From Acanthamoeba lenticulata (Eukaryota; Discosea; Longamoebia; Acanthamoebidae): a DNA stretch of 21,297 nucleotides. Under the pieces are notes generated by a model. That model worked only from the letters and a program-made list of their open reading frames with translations. It did no database searches and was not told the origin of the DNA. The stretch is taken from assembly GCA_002179805.1 (NCBI GenBank), contig NAVB01002816.1, forward strand, positions 1 through 21,297, given 5' to 3'. The translations under genes and the position numbers were made by a program. Positions 9,370 to 17,347 of the stretch are shown piece after piece. How positions within the stretch are numbered: position 1 is the first letter of the stretch; every line of letters starts with the position of its first letter.

Positions 9370-9565
9370 GCGGTGCTTTCGCTCTCTGCGACACCGACGA
9401 GAACTCCGGGCCCTGCAGACGACGGAACGAAGCATGATGACGAAGGCATGGGCGTTCTAAGTGAAGGCTGAGCGTGGGATGCAAGCATGCCGCCCTAGAC
9501 ACGTCGCCCTCGATGGTGACCTACGCCTCGGCTTGGGACAGGAGGCATCTCAAAGCTCCCTGTCA
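9370..9565 (-). pseudogene. Decayed exon 8/9 fragments of an older paralogue
   Basis: About 9378-9415 resembles the end of exon 9 (GACGAGAACTCCGGG against GACGAGAATTCCGGGC in A and B). About 9497-9555 resembles exon 8 near the VTIEGDV repeat (TCGCCCTCGATGGTGAC against TCGCCCTCAATGGTGAC, then a shared AGGAGGC). The order matches a gene on the minus strand with the middle deleted. There are stops and frameshifts; it is not translatable. Confidence 0.5.
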
Positions 9566-9742
9566 GCGAGACGCCACCGTTGGCTGAGCCGGTTGAACCT
9601 GTTGACAACGCCGGTGATCACCGGCGCTATCGCCCAGGCTACCAAACCGGAGTTCCTGCAATTGATAACATCGGCGGTTACCGTTTATAAAATTGTCTTA
9701 ACAAGACGGTACAATTTCGCCTTCTGAGTGTTTACACAAACA

Positions 9743-12700
9743 CTAACAGGCAGAGAAGAGGAGGTGAAGGTGGGTGAGCAGAGCCTGCACGCATGCCATC
9801 ACGGCGCTCTCCGCGCTCCTCGATGCTGACGAGAATTCCGGGCACGAGTTGAACGGCGCCTCGCTGCACGAGCACGGCGAGCACGACGTCACGTCCACCA
9901 GAGGCTGGGCCTCGTCTCCCTGCCTGGCCGACGCGCTGCGGCAGTCGCGGAAGGAGGACTGGGCCTCGACGAGGAAGAAGCTTCCGTTGCGTCCTTCGGC
10001 CGTCTGGAGGCCAGCGCCGGGGCAAGGGTAGACCGTCCACTCGGACTGCCACAGGTAAATGCCCACCGTCTCCTTGCCGGTCTCATTGACGCGCTGGCCC
10101 TGGCCGTCGACAAGGCTGAAGCGGCCCGACTGGTGAATCTCTCCGCCCTCCAAGTAGACGCTCGCCACGCCCTGGATGCCAGTGAAGCCGTTGGCGTTCT
10201 GGGCGGCGTCACCGCCTTGGAGCGCGACGTTGCCGCCGAGCCTAAGGGTCGACACCAGCTGGACTTCGATCAAGGCCATGCCTCCCCCGTCTGTGCGTGT
10301 TCCCGTGGCCACCGGTGAGCAAGCCAGCCTCGACCATGTCACCCAGAGGGAGTGGAGAGGGATTAGGCGTACTCAGGATGAAGCTGGCGTTGGAGGAGAG
10401 GATGCCGCCGGCGCCGCCGGTGATGGCCACATCGCCCTCAATGGTGACCGACGCGGCGCCTCCGACCAGGAGGCTGCTCTGGAAACCGCCAGCGGGCAGG
10501 TTGAGGTTGTTGACCTGCCGGGCGTGGTGCCCCAGGGTGAGGTCGCCCGCGACGTGCAGCTTCGAGGACGAGTAGACCTCCACGACTGTCTCGTCGTTGT
10601 TGAAGTAGCCACCGCGCTTGGCCGCACGGCGGTCGCGGAGGAGGCTGGCCGTGTGCTCAGGCAGAGGAATCTGTCTCTCCTTCGGCTGCTCGGGCTGCTG
10701 GTTCCTGGTCAGGACGGACTCGTTTATGGACGAGTTGGTCGAAGAGTTGCCGAAGGCGCCGCACACGAGCGCCATGTTGCCACCGACGGTCAGCGACGAA
10801 ACGTCCATCACAGCCGCGGTCACCCCCAACGGGGCGCCACCGTTGGCGGAGGAACCAGGGGTCATGGCGGCGTCGACTTTGCCTCCATTGCCGCCGGTGA
10901 GTGCGATGTCACCGCCGACGGTCATGTGCGCGTTGCTGAGGACGAGCAGCATGGGCGAATAGCCGTCGCTGAAGCCATTGCCGGGGCTACCGGTGCCATC
11001 AACCACATCGCCGCCGTTGCCGTTGGCCAACGTGAGCGAACCTGTTGTGCCGTGGTTGTGGGGAGTGAGCTGATGAAGTTATTAAAATGTTAAACTTGAT
11101 AGGAAACTAAAATAATAGGTCCGAACCAGCAATGTCGAGCGTAGCGTGACCCAAGACCCACGCAAGGGACGATCCGCCATTGCCCGCGTTGTTGGAGCCG
11201 CCCGTGACAGAGCTGCCGTTGGCGCTGGTGATCGACACCGACCCGCCCACCGAAACCGACCCGCCGTAGACAACTGAGGTCAATGTGGACGAGTTAGAAC
11301 AACAAGCTCGCTTGGTTTCTGTGGTTGTTGGAGCGGAGGATGTGTACCAAGGAGCATGATGGTGTCGCCGTTCTGGCCACTGCCGCCCACGCTGCCGCCG
11401 GGCATGCAGCTCTCAATGATGACATCGCCGCCGATGACCACGTTGCCCTCCCACGCGTTCTCCACGATGAACCCGCCAGACGTCGGGTACGAGATCACCT
11501 GAATAGCGTCGTTGCACTGACCGCCTTGGTCTGGAGGACGCAATCCATTGTCAATCACTCTGCCTCCTGCGGCCTTGGGAGCGACGACGTACAATTGGAG
11601 TAGTTGGACGAGCCGGCCACGCCGCCGGCGATGGTCACGCTGCCCCCAACGCGCATGTCCAGCTTGCCCGTGCCGGGCACGGAGATGGGCGGCCCTCCGG
11701 GGCCAATCGATCCGCGGATAGGCTTTTCGTCGCCGGCGTTGACTTTGGGAATGAGAATGGGAGGAGGAGGGCCGCCTGATTGGCTCAGCGCCGCAAGGCT
11801 GGTCCCCTACGACAAGAGGAGGCGAGCAAGCGAGAGACGTTTGAGAGAATTCAGGTGCATGAGGAAAAGTGAAGGGGTGATGACGTACGACATAGAAGCC
11901 GGCGTGGTAGGCCGACCCGCCCACCTGGCCCGTACCAGCCGAGCCGCTGGCGATCAACACATCTCCGCCCACGGTCAGGCTGCCGCCCAATCCGAGATAG
12001 CCCGTCGCCATACCTGATCATATACCGCGCCGTCATCAGTATTTGGATCAGGCTGCCGTTGGAGAGAAGGGAGATACGCACCACCACTACCGGCAATGCC
12101 GTACTTGTCGTTGGTGTTACCGCCGTGGCCGCCCAGCACGATGAGGTTGCCCCCGATCACGGCATCCACGCCGCCAGCGAGACGGAAGAACGCCGGCTTG
12201 GCATTCCCGCCATTCCAGCCATCGTCATTGCCCGCAGTCACGTTGGCGTCACCGCCGTTGCCCGACTGAACCAACACGTCCTTGCCCACAGCCACCACGC
12301 TGTCCAGGCCCATGATGAACTGCGTCGTGCCCGCGTAGGGGCCGTTGAGGTTGAAGCTGCCCCCGTTGGTGGTGCTGTTGCCTGAGTGGCCGCCGCGCAC
12401 GGTGATGCCGGACTCGTCCGAGCCGTTGACCAGCAGCGCGGTTCTGATCATGTTGATCATGGCGTCACCCGCAGCGTAGCCGTTGTTGTTGCCATCGTGG
12501 CGAAGACCGGTGACGGAGCCCGACTCAACAGTGAGCGAGCCTGGATTGTGTAGACAAGTGCCCGAAGAGACAGGTCAGCCAACCGCTGCTTGACGAAGAG
12601 GGTCCGAGAAACATCGTACCACCAACGACCACCACACTCTGTCCTGATTCGAACAGGACCATCGCGCCCTGGTAAGAGCCGTAATACATGGCCCCCAAGA

Positions 12701-13613
12701 CGTCGCCGTCCGTGACGAGGTAGGCATTGCCTGTGTTGCCGATGACGGCGTCGCCCGAGCGCACCTCGACGCTGCCGCCCACGCTCAGCAGGCCGGCGCT
12801 CAACTGGATGGTGGCGTCCCTTGAGCCCGCCACCTCGGTGGCGTTTTCGGGGGTGGAGGCTGAGGTGATGCGCAGGTCGCCTCCAACCTGGAGCGAGGCG
12901 CCGGAGATGGACAAGCCCAGGCTCGAGCTGGGGACGCCGCGTTTATCAATGAGGGCTATGACGCCTCCATTGAGGACGACGTCGCCGTTGACGGTCACGT
13001 TCGCCAGCTGCTGCAACGTCATGTAGCAACCGCTGAAAGCTGAAGTGAGCTCGAGCGAGCCGTCGATCGACGCCTCGCAGTTCTGGAAAGTCGCCTGCGA
13101 ACCGTAGTTGTCGTTGGACAAGGACACGCCGTGCGCGAAGGTCATGGTTGAATCCACACAGTAGAGACTGGGCGGTTGGCCATTGATGTTGGTCAGGTTG
13201 AGCGTGCCGGTCGACGACACCATGGCCGCTTGTTGCACGTTCAAGCTGGCCGTGCGGAGCGAGCCTGTCGGCAACAAGATTTTAATTGTTGAGGGCAAAT
13301 CAACCTCGATGCAAGCAAGATGGGGCATACCTCCAGCGATGATGAGCGACGCCCTGTCATCAACGCGCACAATGTAGCCCTCGGCGGAGAAGCCCGAAGG
13401 AATGGTCACCTCCACGCCTGCGCCCTCGATCTCAACATAGTCATGCTCGGTCGGGACGCCGTTGTTGCCGTTGTCGCTGCATCCGGTCCAGGTCGAGTTG
13501 TCGTTCCACGCGCCTCCGCCCGCCACGCACGTCAACGCCTCGACGGCGGGCATCCACCAGGCGCTGGCCACCAGCACCAGCAGGGCCGTCATTACAAACA
13601 TCGACAGCTTCAT
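9743..13613 (-). CDS. Secreted Gly/Asn-rich beta-helix-type repeat protein, paralogue B
   Basis: Full-length tandem paralogue of the neighbour at 4911-8902. Exons: 13613-13331, 13264-12620, 12540-12082, 12013-11889, 11806-11593, 11530-11348, 11273-11127, 11041-10373, 10290-9743; total 3273 nt, 1090 aa plus stop. Intron positions and phases equal those of A. Signal peptide residues 1-26 (ALLVLVASAWWMPAVEA), then GGGAWNDNSTWTGC and GVPTEHDYVEIEG, then the same series of VGGD/N repeats, the charged loop in exon 8 (shorter than in A) and the Cys-rich C-terminus. The last residues differ from A (ALLTHLHLLFSAC) but remain hydrophobic. Exon 5 has a Pro-rich insertion (SQSGGPPPPILIP) absent from A. 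Intron 1 (13330-13265, 66 nt) is stop-free and a multiple of three, so its retention keeps frame. The intron 7 donor (GTTCGG) is weak; A has GTCCGT there. Probable role: adhesin, matrix or cyst-wall surface protein, by inference only. Confidence 0.88.
9770..10053. repeat. Near-identical 3' tract shared by A and B (copy in B)
   Basis: Gap-free partner of 4929-5212 with five differences in 284 bp. It encodes the Cys-rich C-terminal domain. The flanking parts of exon 9 are clearly more diverged. Confidence 0.9.
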
Positions 13614-13718
13614 TCTCGTCGTCTAGATCTCTCAAGTGGAGAGAGTTGGGTGAAGCTGGCCTGAGGTGTGGGTTTGTGTGTATGAAGTGGGGAATGCAAG
13701 AAGACGAGGAGGAAACAG

Positions 13719-13726
13719 CCTTTATG
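13719..13726 (-). promoter_or_regulatory. TATA-like box of paralogue B (CATAAAGG)
   Basis: GGGCATAAAGGCT on the minus strand, about 106-113 bp upstream of the B start codon. It corresponds to 9016-9023 upstream of A. Confidence 0.5.
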
Positions 13727-13745
13727 CCCAGGGGCGGGGTGCGCC

Positions 13746-13752
13746 ATTGGTC
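13746..13752 (-). promoter_or_regulatory. CCAAT box of paralogue B (GACCAAT)
   Basis: GCGACCAAT on the minus strand, 19 bp beyond the TATA-like box, as in paralogue A. Confidence 0.45.
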
Positions 13753-13968
13753 GCCGTGTAGGCCATGGGCTTCTACGCACTCAGCAACTGTCCTGCTTTC
13801 GTTGGAGCTTGAGATAGGCTCACACCACCCCCTGCCAATGGCATTGTGGGCTGGTGCTGTACGCGTTCCGGGCAAGCACGCATGTGTCACACTGGCGGCT
13901 TTTACAGACTCCTGACCAACCAGACACGGACCTGATTGCAAGGTGAAACCAGGTGGCGGACATAAAAA

Positions 13969-13981
13969 CCAATCAGCAGGC
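13969..13981. repeat. Upstream direct repeat CCAATCAGCAGGC (copy 2)
   Basis: Identical to 9253-9265, 4716 bp away; the two start codons are 4711 bp apart. It supports a duplication unit of about 4.7 kb. Confidence 0.7.
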
Positions 13982-14142
13982 GTGTACACGACCAGACAGT
14001 TTGCATATGGTATGTCTAAATGACGATCAGAGAAAAATCTTCATTGGTCAAATTTAATTGACGTCGTTCCCGGGAGCCTTGTGCAGAGCACCTCAACAGA
14101 GCACTAGGAGCCTATTTGCCGAGCACCTTCCACAGAGCCACA

Positions 14143-14352
14143 GAGTAGACACCTCCGAACGATCAAGGCCATGATGCCCCCCCCCCCATATCCTGTTTCG
14201 ATGCTAGTGAACTTTAGCACGCCACTGGGGAGGGCAAGGGTGTGTGGGGCTTACGCATAGGAAAGTTTTGCATTAGAGGTGGAGCCGACGGTGATGGTTG
14301 CGTCCCTCGATGGTGACTAAGACCACGCCTTCAAGCTCACGGCTGGCTTGAG
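14143..14352 (-). pseudogene. Decayed exon 9 start and exon 8 fragment in the spacer upstream of B
   Basis: 14143-14190 carries GATCAAGGCCATG followed by a C-rich run, matching the start of exon 9 in B (CGATCAAGGCCATGCCTCCCC at 10268). 14285-14350 carries CCTCGATGGTGAC and GGCTGGCTTGAGATA, matching exon 8 of A near 5592-5642. The order is correct for a minus-strand gene, but the intervening sequence is degenerate and the frame is lost. The relic in the A-B spacer shares the TCGATGG variant, hinting at a common older ancestor. Confidence 0.5.
14177..14187. repeat. Homopolymer run C11
   Basis: Eleven consecutive C inside the decayed exon 9 start; intact genes have four or five C here. Expansion followed loss of constraint, or the length is a sequencing artefact. 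Confidence 0.8.
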
Positions 14353-14469
14353 ATACCGGATAGTGAGACAGTTGGTTGGGCGGGAATGGGGGACAGGTCG
14401 CCCTGCGCTTATTCCGCTTTCTCGCGGCGCATCAAAGACCCCTCTCTTAGGCGTCTCCACCACTACCCC

Positions 14470-14990
14470 CCATTGCACTTTCAGCGCTTCTCGATGCTGA
14501 AGAAAAGTCCAGGGCACAAGTCGTATGGCGCCTCGCACGAGCACGGCGAGCACGACGTCACGTCCACCAGAGGCTCGGCCTCATCTCCCTGCCTGGTCGA
14601 CGCGCTGCGGCAGTCGCGGAAGGAGGACTGGGCCTCGACGAGGAAGAAGCTTCCGTTGCGTACCTCCGCCGTCTGGAAGCCCGCTCCAGGGCAAGGGTAG
14701 ACCGTCCACTCGGACTGCCACATGTAAATGCCCACGGCCAATTCACCGCGGAATCCCCCTCGCCTGTGTGTCTGCGTCATTGTTGCGCATGCCCTGTCCG
14801 GCTCTGAGTCTAAGCTGGTGGACCTCTGAGTGCGCCACGTAGACCTCGACCACGCCTTGGACACCCGTGTAGGCTGCGTCCCCTCCTCGGAGCATGACGT
14901 TGCCTCTGAGCAGACTGACGCATCGTAGACGTCAATCTGGGCCGAGCCTCCACGGCCTGTGCAAGCGTAGTAGACGTGAGCACGGCAGCT
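14470..14990 (-). pseudogene. Truncated third paralogue C: broken exon 9
   Basis: Homologous to exon 9 of A and B, including the upstream intron end (acceptor TTGCACAG before 14956). GGSAQIDV aligns with GGMALIEI. The reading then moves to another frame for GNVMLRGGDAAYTGVQGVVE, then back to a third for MWQSEWTVYPCPG and the Cys-rich domain. The 3' end loses the hydrophobic tail through a further shift and stops early. Exons 1-8 are absent: sequence beyond about 14990 is unrelated and the next gene ends at 15133. Its offset from exon 9 of B, about 4.7 kb, equals the array period, so it is the remnant of a third tandem unit. Confidence 0.85.
14536..14724. repeat. Conserved 3' tract (copy in relic C)
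   Basis: This segment of the relic still matches the A/B conversion tract closely (long runs identical, including the AGTCGCGGAAGGAGGACTGG stretch), while the rest of the relic is much more diverged. It could have joined in conversion events. Confidence 0.75.
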
Positions 14991-15132
14991 CTCCCCCTCC
15001 CGGGATCCGTTACGGCTTAATGTTCGATTTTTATGACAGGTATTAAATGGCCCAATAGCGTGGAGTATCTCCAAGGAATTAACAGCTGGTTGGTCGGTTT
15101 TAAATTCGCTCTACAAACGAACGTTGGCCTGC

Positions 15133-16978
15133 CTAGGCCTTTGGCGGCGCCTTGAACGCGGCGGCACCGGTGATCTCGCGGCCGCAGACACTTGGTGACG
15201 GGCATGACGATGATCATGATCATATGTGGAGGACGTGGCCACGGTCAGACTGGCCCAAACACACAAACAAGGTTGGAGGGAGAACGTACAGGGTGTTGAC
15301 CTCGTAGGTGCCCTCGTAGGTGTAGGCGGCCTCCATGTCGAGGAAGTGGCGCGCCACGACATTGTCGTAGATGATGCCGTTCCCGCCCAGGAGCTCGCGC
15401 GCCAGCGCGACGCACTCGCGGCCCTTGAGGGTGTTGTGGGCCTTGACCAGCGAGGACTGGCCGCTCGTGACCCGCCCGTGCTTGACAAAGAGCTCCGAGA
15501 GGCGCCACGACATGAGGTACATGGCCTGGACGTGGCCCAGCATGCGCACGAGCTTCTCCTGCACCAGCTGGAAGCTGGCCAGCGAGCTCCCAAACTGGCG
15601 CCGCTCCTTGACGTGCTTGAGCGCCGCGTCGTAGGACCCCATGGCCAGGCCCACGGGCACCCAGCCCACAAAGATGCGCGACGCCAGCAGGACGCCCGCG
15701 GTGCCCTTCAGGAACGAGTCCGCGTTGGGGAACCGCGCGCTCTCCGGCACCACGCAGTCCTCCAGGTAGATGTCCGCGCTGTTGAAGGCCCGCACGAACG
15801 ATCACGTGTCAGCCACTCGATGCGCTTCATGAAGAAGAAGAAGAAGAAGAAGAGGATTGACGACGACGACGATGACGTACTTTTGGACGCAGCGGAAGCA
15901 CATCTTGTTCTCGATCTTCTCCGTGCGGAGGCCTTTGGTGCCCTTCTCCACGAGGAAGCCGTTGACTTGGCCGGTCTCTGCGTTGCGCGCCCACACGATG
16001 ATCACGTCTGCCCGCCCCCACGTCACGCCACGTCATGACACGTCAGCATCGCCATCCGCTGGGCTGGCTGTCGACATCGCCAGAGGCCTCAAGGCGGCAG
16101 CGCTGGTACCGGCAAAGGTGGCGTTGCCGATCCAACGCTTCTGGCCGTTGAGCTTCCAGCCGCCGGGCACGCGCGTGGCCGTCGTCTTGAGGCCGCTGGC
16201 GTCACTGCCGGCGCCCGGCTCCGTCAGTCCGAACGAGCCTGTGAGACCAGAGCAGACGATGATGATGATGAGGAAACAGTTGATCAAAAGGCTGGAGATG
16301 AAGGCAAAGGGCATTATGAGCATCATGTGAAGAGGGTTCGGACCGACGGCGTCGAGACTGGCGAGGCGCGGGAGCCACTTTTGCTTCTGGGCCTCGCTGC
16401 CGCACTGCTCGATGGAGAGCATGACCAGGTAGGTCCCGATGACGAAGAAGCCCGCCATTTCCGAGTTGACGCGGGCCAGCTCCAGCACCACCATGGCGGC
16501 GCTCATGAACGACATTCCCTGCATTCCACATCATTCGCACACTTTGAGTCTCGCGAGGCGACATTGCTGATGAGGCCTTGGGTCTGTACCGGGCAGCCGT
16601 AGCCCTGAATGGTGCCGCCCATGATGCCGAGCTCCTTGAGCTTGGGCAGCAGCTCGAAAGGGAACTCGGCCTTTTCATAGTACTTGTCGATCTGCATTTT
16701 ATTTGTATTTTTTATATTATTTTCTGATTTTAGAAAAGTAAAGAAGAGCAAAAAAAAGGGTTCAGTCACGTACGATGGGGGCGACGTGGTTCTGGGCAAA
16801 GGCACGGGCCTTGTCGCGCCACTGGCGCTCCTCTGGGCCCAGCAGCTCTTCAAACCCGAGGAAGTCCGACGCTGGTGTGTCGTGTGCCTGTTAGTGGTCG
16901 CTCCAAAGTGGGAACGGAGCATCTCCCGCCACCGGAGGAGAAGGTACGAGGAACAGCAGTCGAGGTAGAGGTGGGCAT
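15133..16978 (-). CDS. Acyl-CoA dehydrogenase/oxidase, ACOX4/GCDH-like
   Basis: Flavoenzyme that introduces the alpha-beta double bond in acyl-CoA. Exons: 16978-16948, 16871-16774, 16691-16590, 16518-16344, 16238-16110, 16007-15881, 15778-15290, 15190-15133; 1209 nt, 402 aa. It aligns throughout with the plant short-chain acyl-CoA oxidase ACX4 group: [30 protein letters not shown], the FAD-contact motif [13 protein letters not shown] (about 140-152), [62 protein letters not shown], and [20 protein letters not shown] with catalytic Glu376. The start ([17 protein letters not shown]) shows no mitochondrial presequence, and the C-terminus ([10 protein letters not shown]) lacks a canonical PTS1, unlike plant ACX4 (SRL); location is therefore open. 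The intron at 15880-15779 holds a GAA repeat. The last intron ends in AAG. Next upstream gene: a Zn2Cys6-PAS factor. Confidence 0.93.
15831..15854. repeat. (GAA)n trinucleotide repeat in an intron of the acyl-CoA dehydrogenase
   Basis: About eight GAA/AAG units on the plus strand, which is CTT on the coding strand. It lies within intron 6, where it acts as part of the pyrimidine-rich sequence. Confidence 0.8.
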
Positions 16979-17347
16979 CGCGGTGAGCGCCGCAGCATCT
17001 GAAACGGAAAAGAAAACAAACCGAGCGTGAGAATGTGATTTACATGATGCCGACGTTGAGAAAGCACCGCCGCACCAGCGCGAGCGGTGAGCTGGTTGTG
17101 AAGCACAGCCAAGCGCTTGGCGCAAATCATAGAAGACGAGGACGACATGTGCTTGCTTGAGTGGCGAGCTAGAACTGTCGTGCAAGTGTTTGCAGGCAAC
17201 ACAACAAAAATTCACCACCTTATTTGCCCGACATTTCCCGTACATTTCCTGTGGAGCTGTCCGTGAGTGGTTTGGGAAATCCGCCTTTCCTTAAAATTGC
17301 TTATTGTATTTTGTACAAGTCGTTTCCGAAACGGTTTCGAGTTTGTG
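16979..17347. other. Intergenic: promoter of acyl-CoA dehydrogenase and 3' flank of the TF gene
   Basis: 369 bp. The only clear structure is the inverted repeat at 17321-17334. AT-rich sequence at 17284-17318 could hold a polyadenylation region for the upstream gene. No TATA box was recognised near 16978. Confidence 0.5.
17321..17334. promoter_or_regulatory. Inverted repeat CGTTTCCGAAACG with CCG-N3-CGG core
   Basis: CGTTTC-C-GAAACG is a perfect 6-bp inverted repeat with a 1-nt centre, overlapping CCGAAACGG (CCG-N3-CGG). Inverted or everted CGG triplets are the usual half-sites of Zn2Cys6 dimers. It lies 14 bp past the stop codon of a Zn2Cys6 gene and about 345 bp upstream of the acyl-CoA dehydrogenase start. 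A binding role is inference; the arms are too short for a terminator. Confidence 0.3.

Larger units (their letters stand above)
9121..9742. other. Spacer between paralogues A and B
   Basis: About 620 bp without an intact gene. It contains the shared CCAATCAGCAGGC repeat (9253-9265), an AT-rich patch at 9290-9325, and decayed fragments of exon 9 and exon 8 (9370-9565). The rest shows nothing recognisable. Confidence 0.6.
13614..13968 (-). promoter_or_regulatory. Promoter and 5' flank of paralogue B
   Basis: Contains the TATA-like box (13719-13726) and CCAAT box (13746-13752) that match those of paralogue A. Between the boxes and the ATG the sequence is GA-rich on the plus strand. Further out no other element was recognised. 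Confidence 0.55.

Noticed and set aside
10176..11093. 305-codon open frame on the plus strand
   Set aside because: It is antisense to exons 9 and 8 of paralogue B. The minus frame has spliced homology to A; the plus frame is a by-product of GC-rich, stop-poor sequence and crosses an intron.
4929..14724. Three near-identical ~190-284 bp blocks as a mobile element
   Set aside because: They have no terminal inverted repeats or target duplications and each is the 3' coding end of a paralogue, so gene duplication and conversion explain them.
15205..15226. ATGATCATGATCAT palindromic stretch as an operator
   Set aside because: It lies inside the last intron of the acyl-CoA dehydrogenase; short, AT-rich and without a second copy nearby.
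15226..16038. 270-codon open frame on the plus strand
   Set aside because: Antisense to well-conserved acyl-CoA dehydrogenase exons and crosses two introns; no recognisable protein features.
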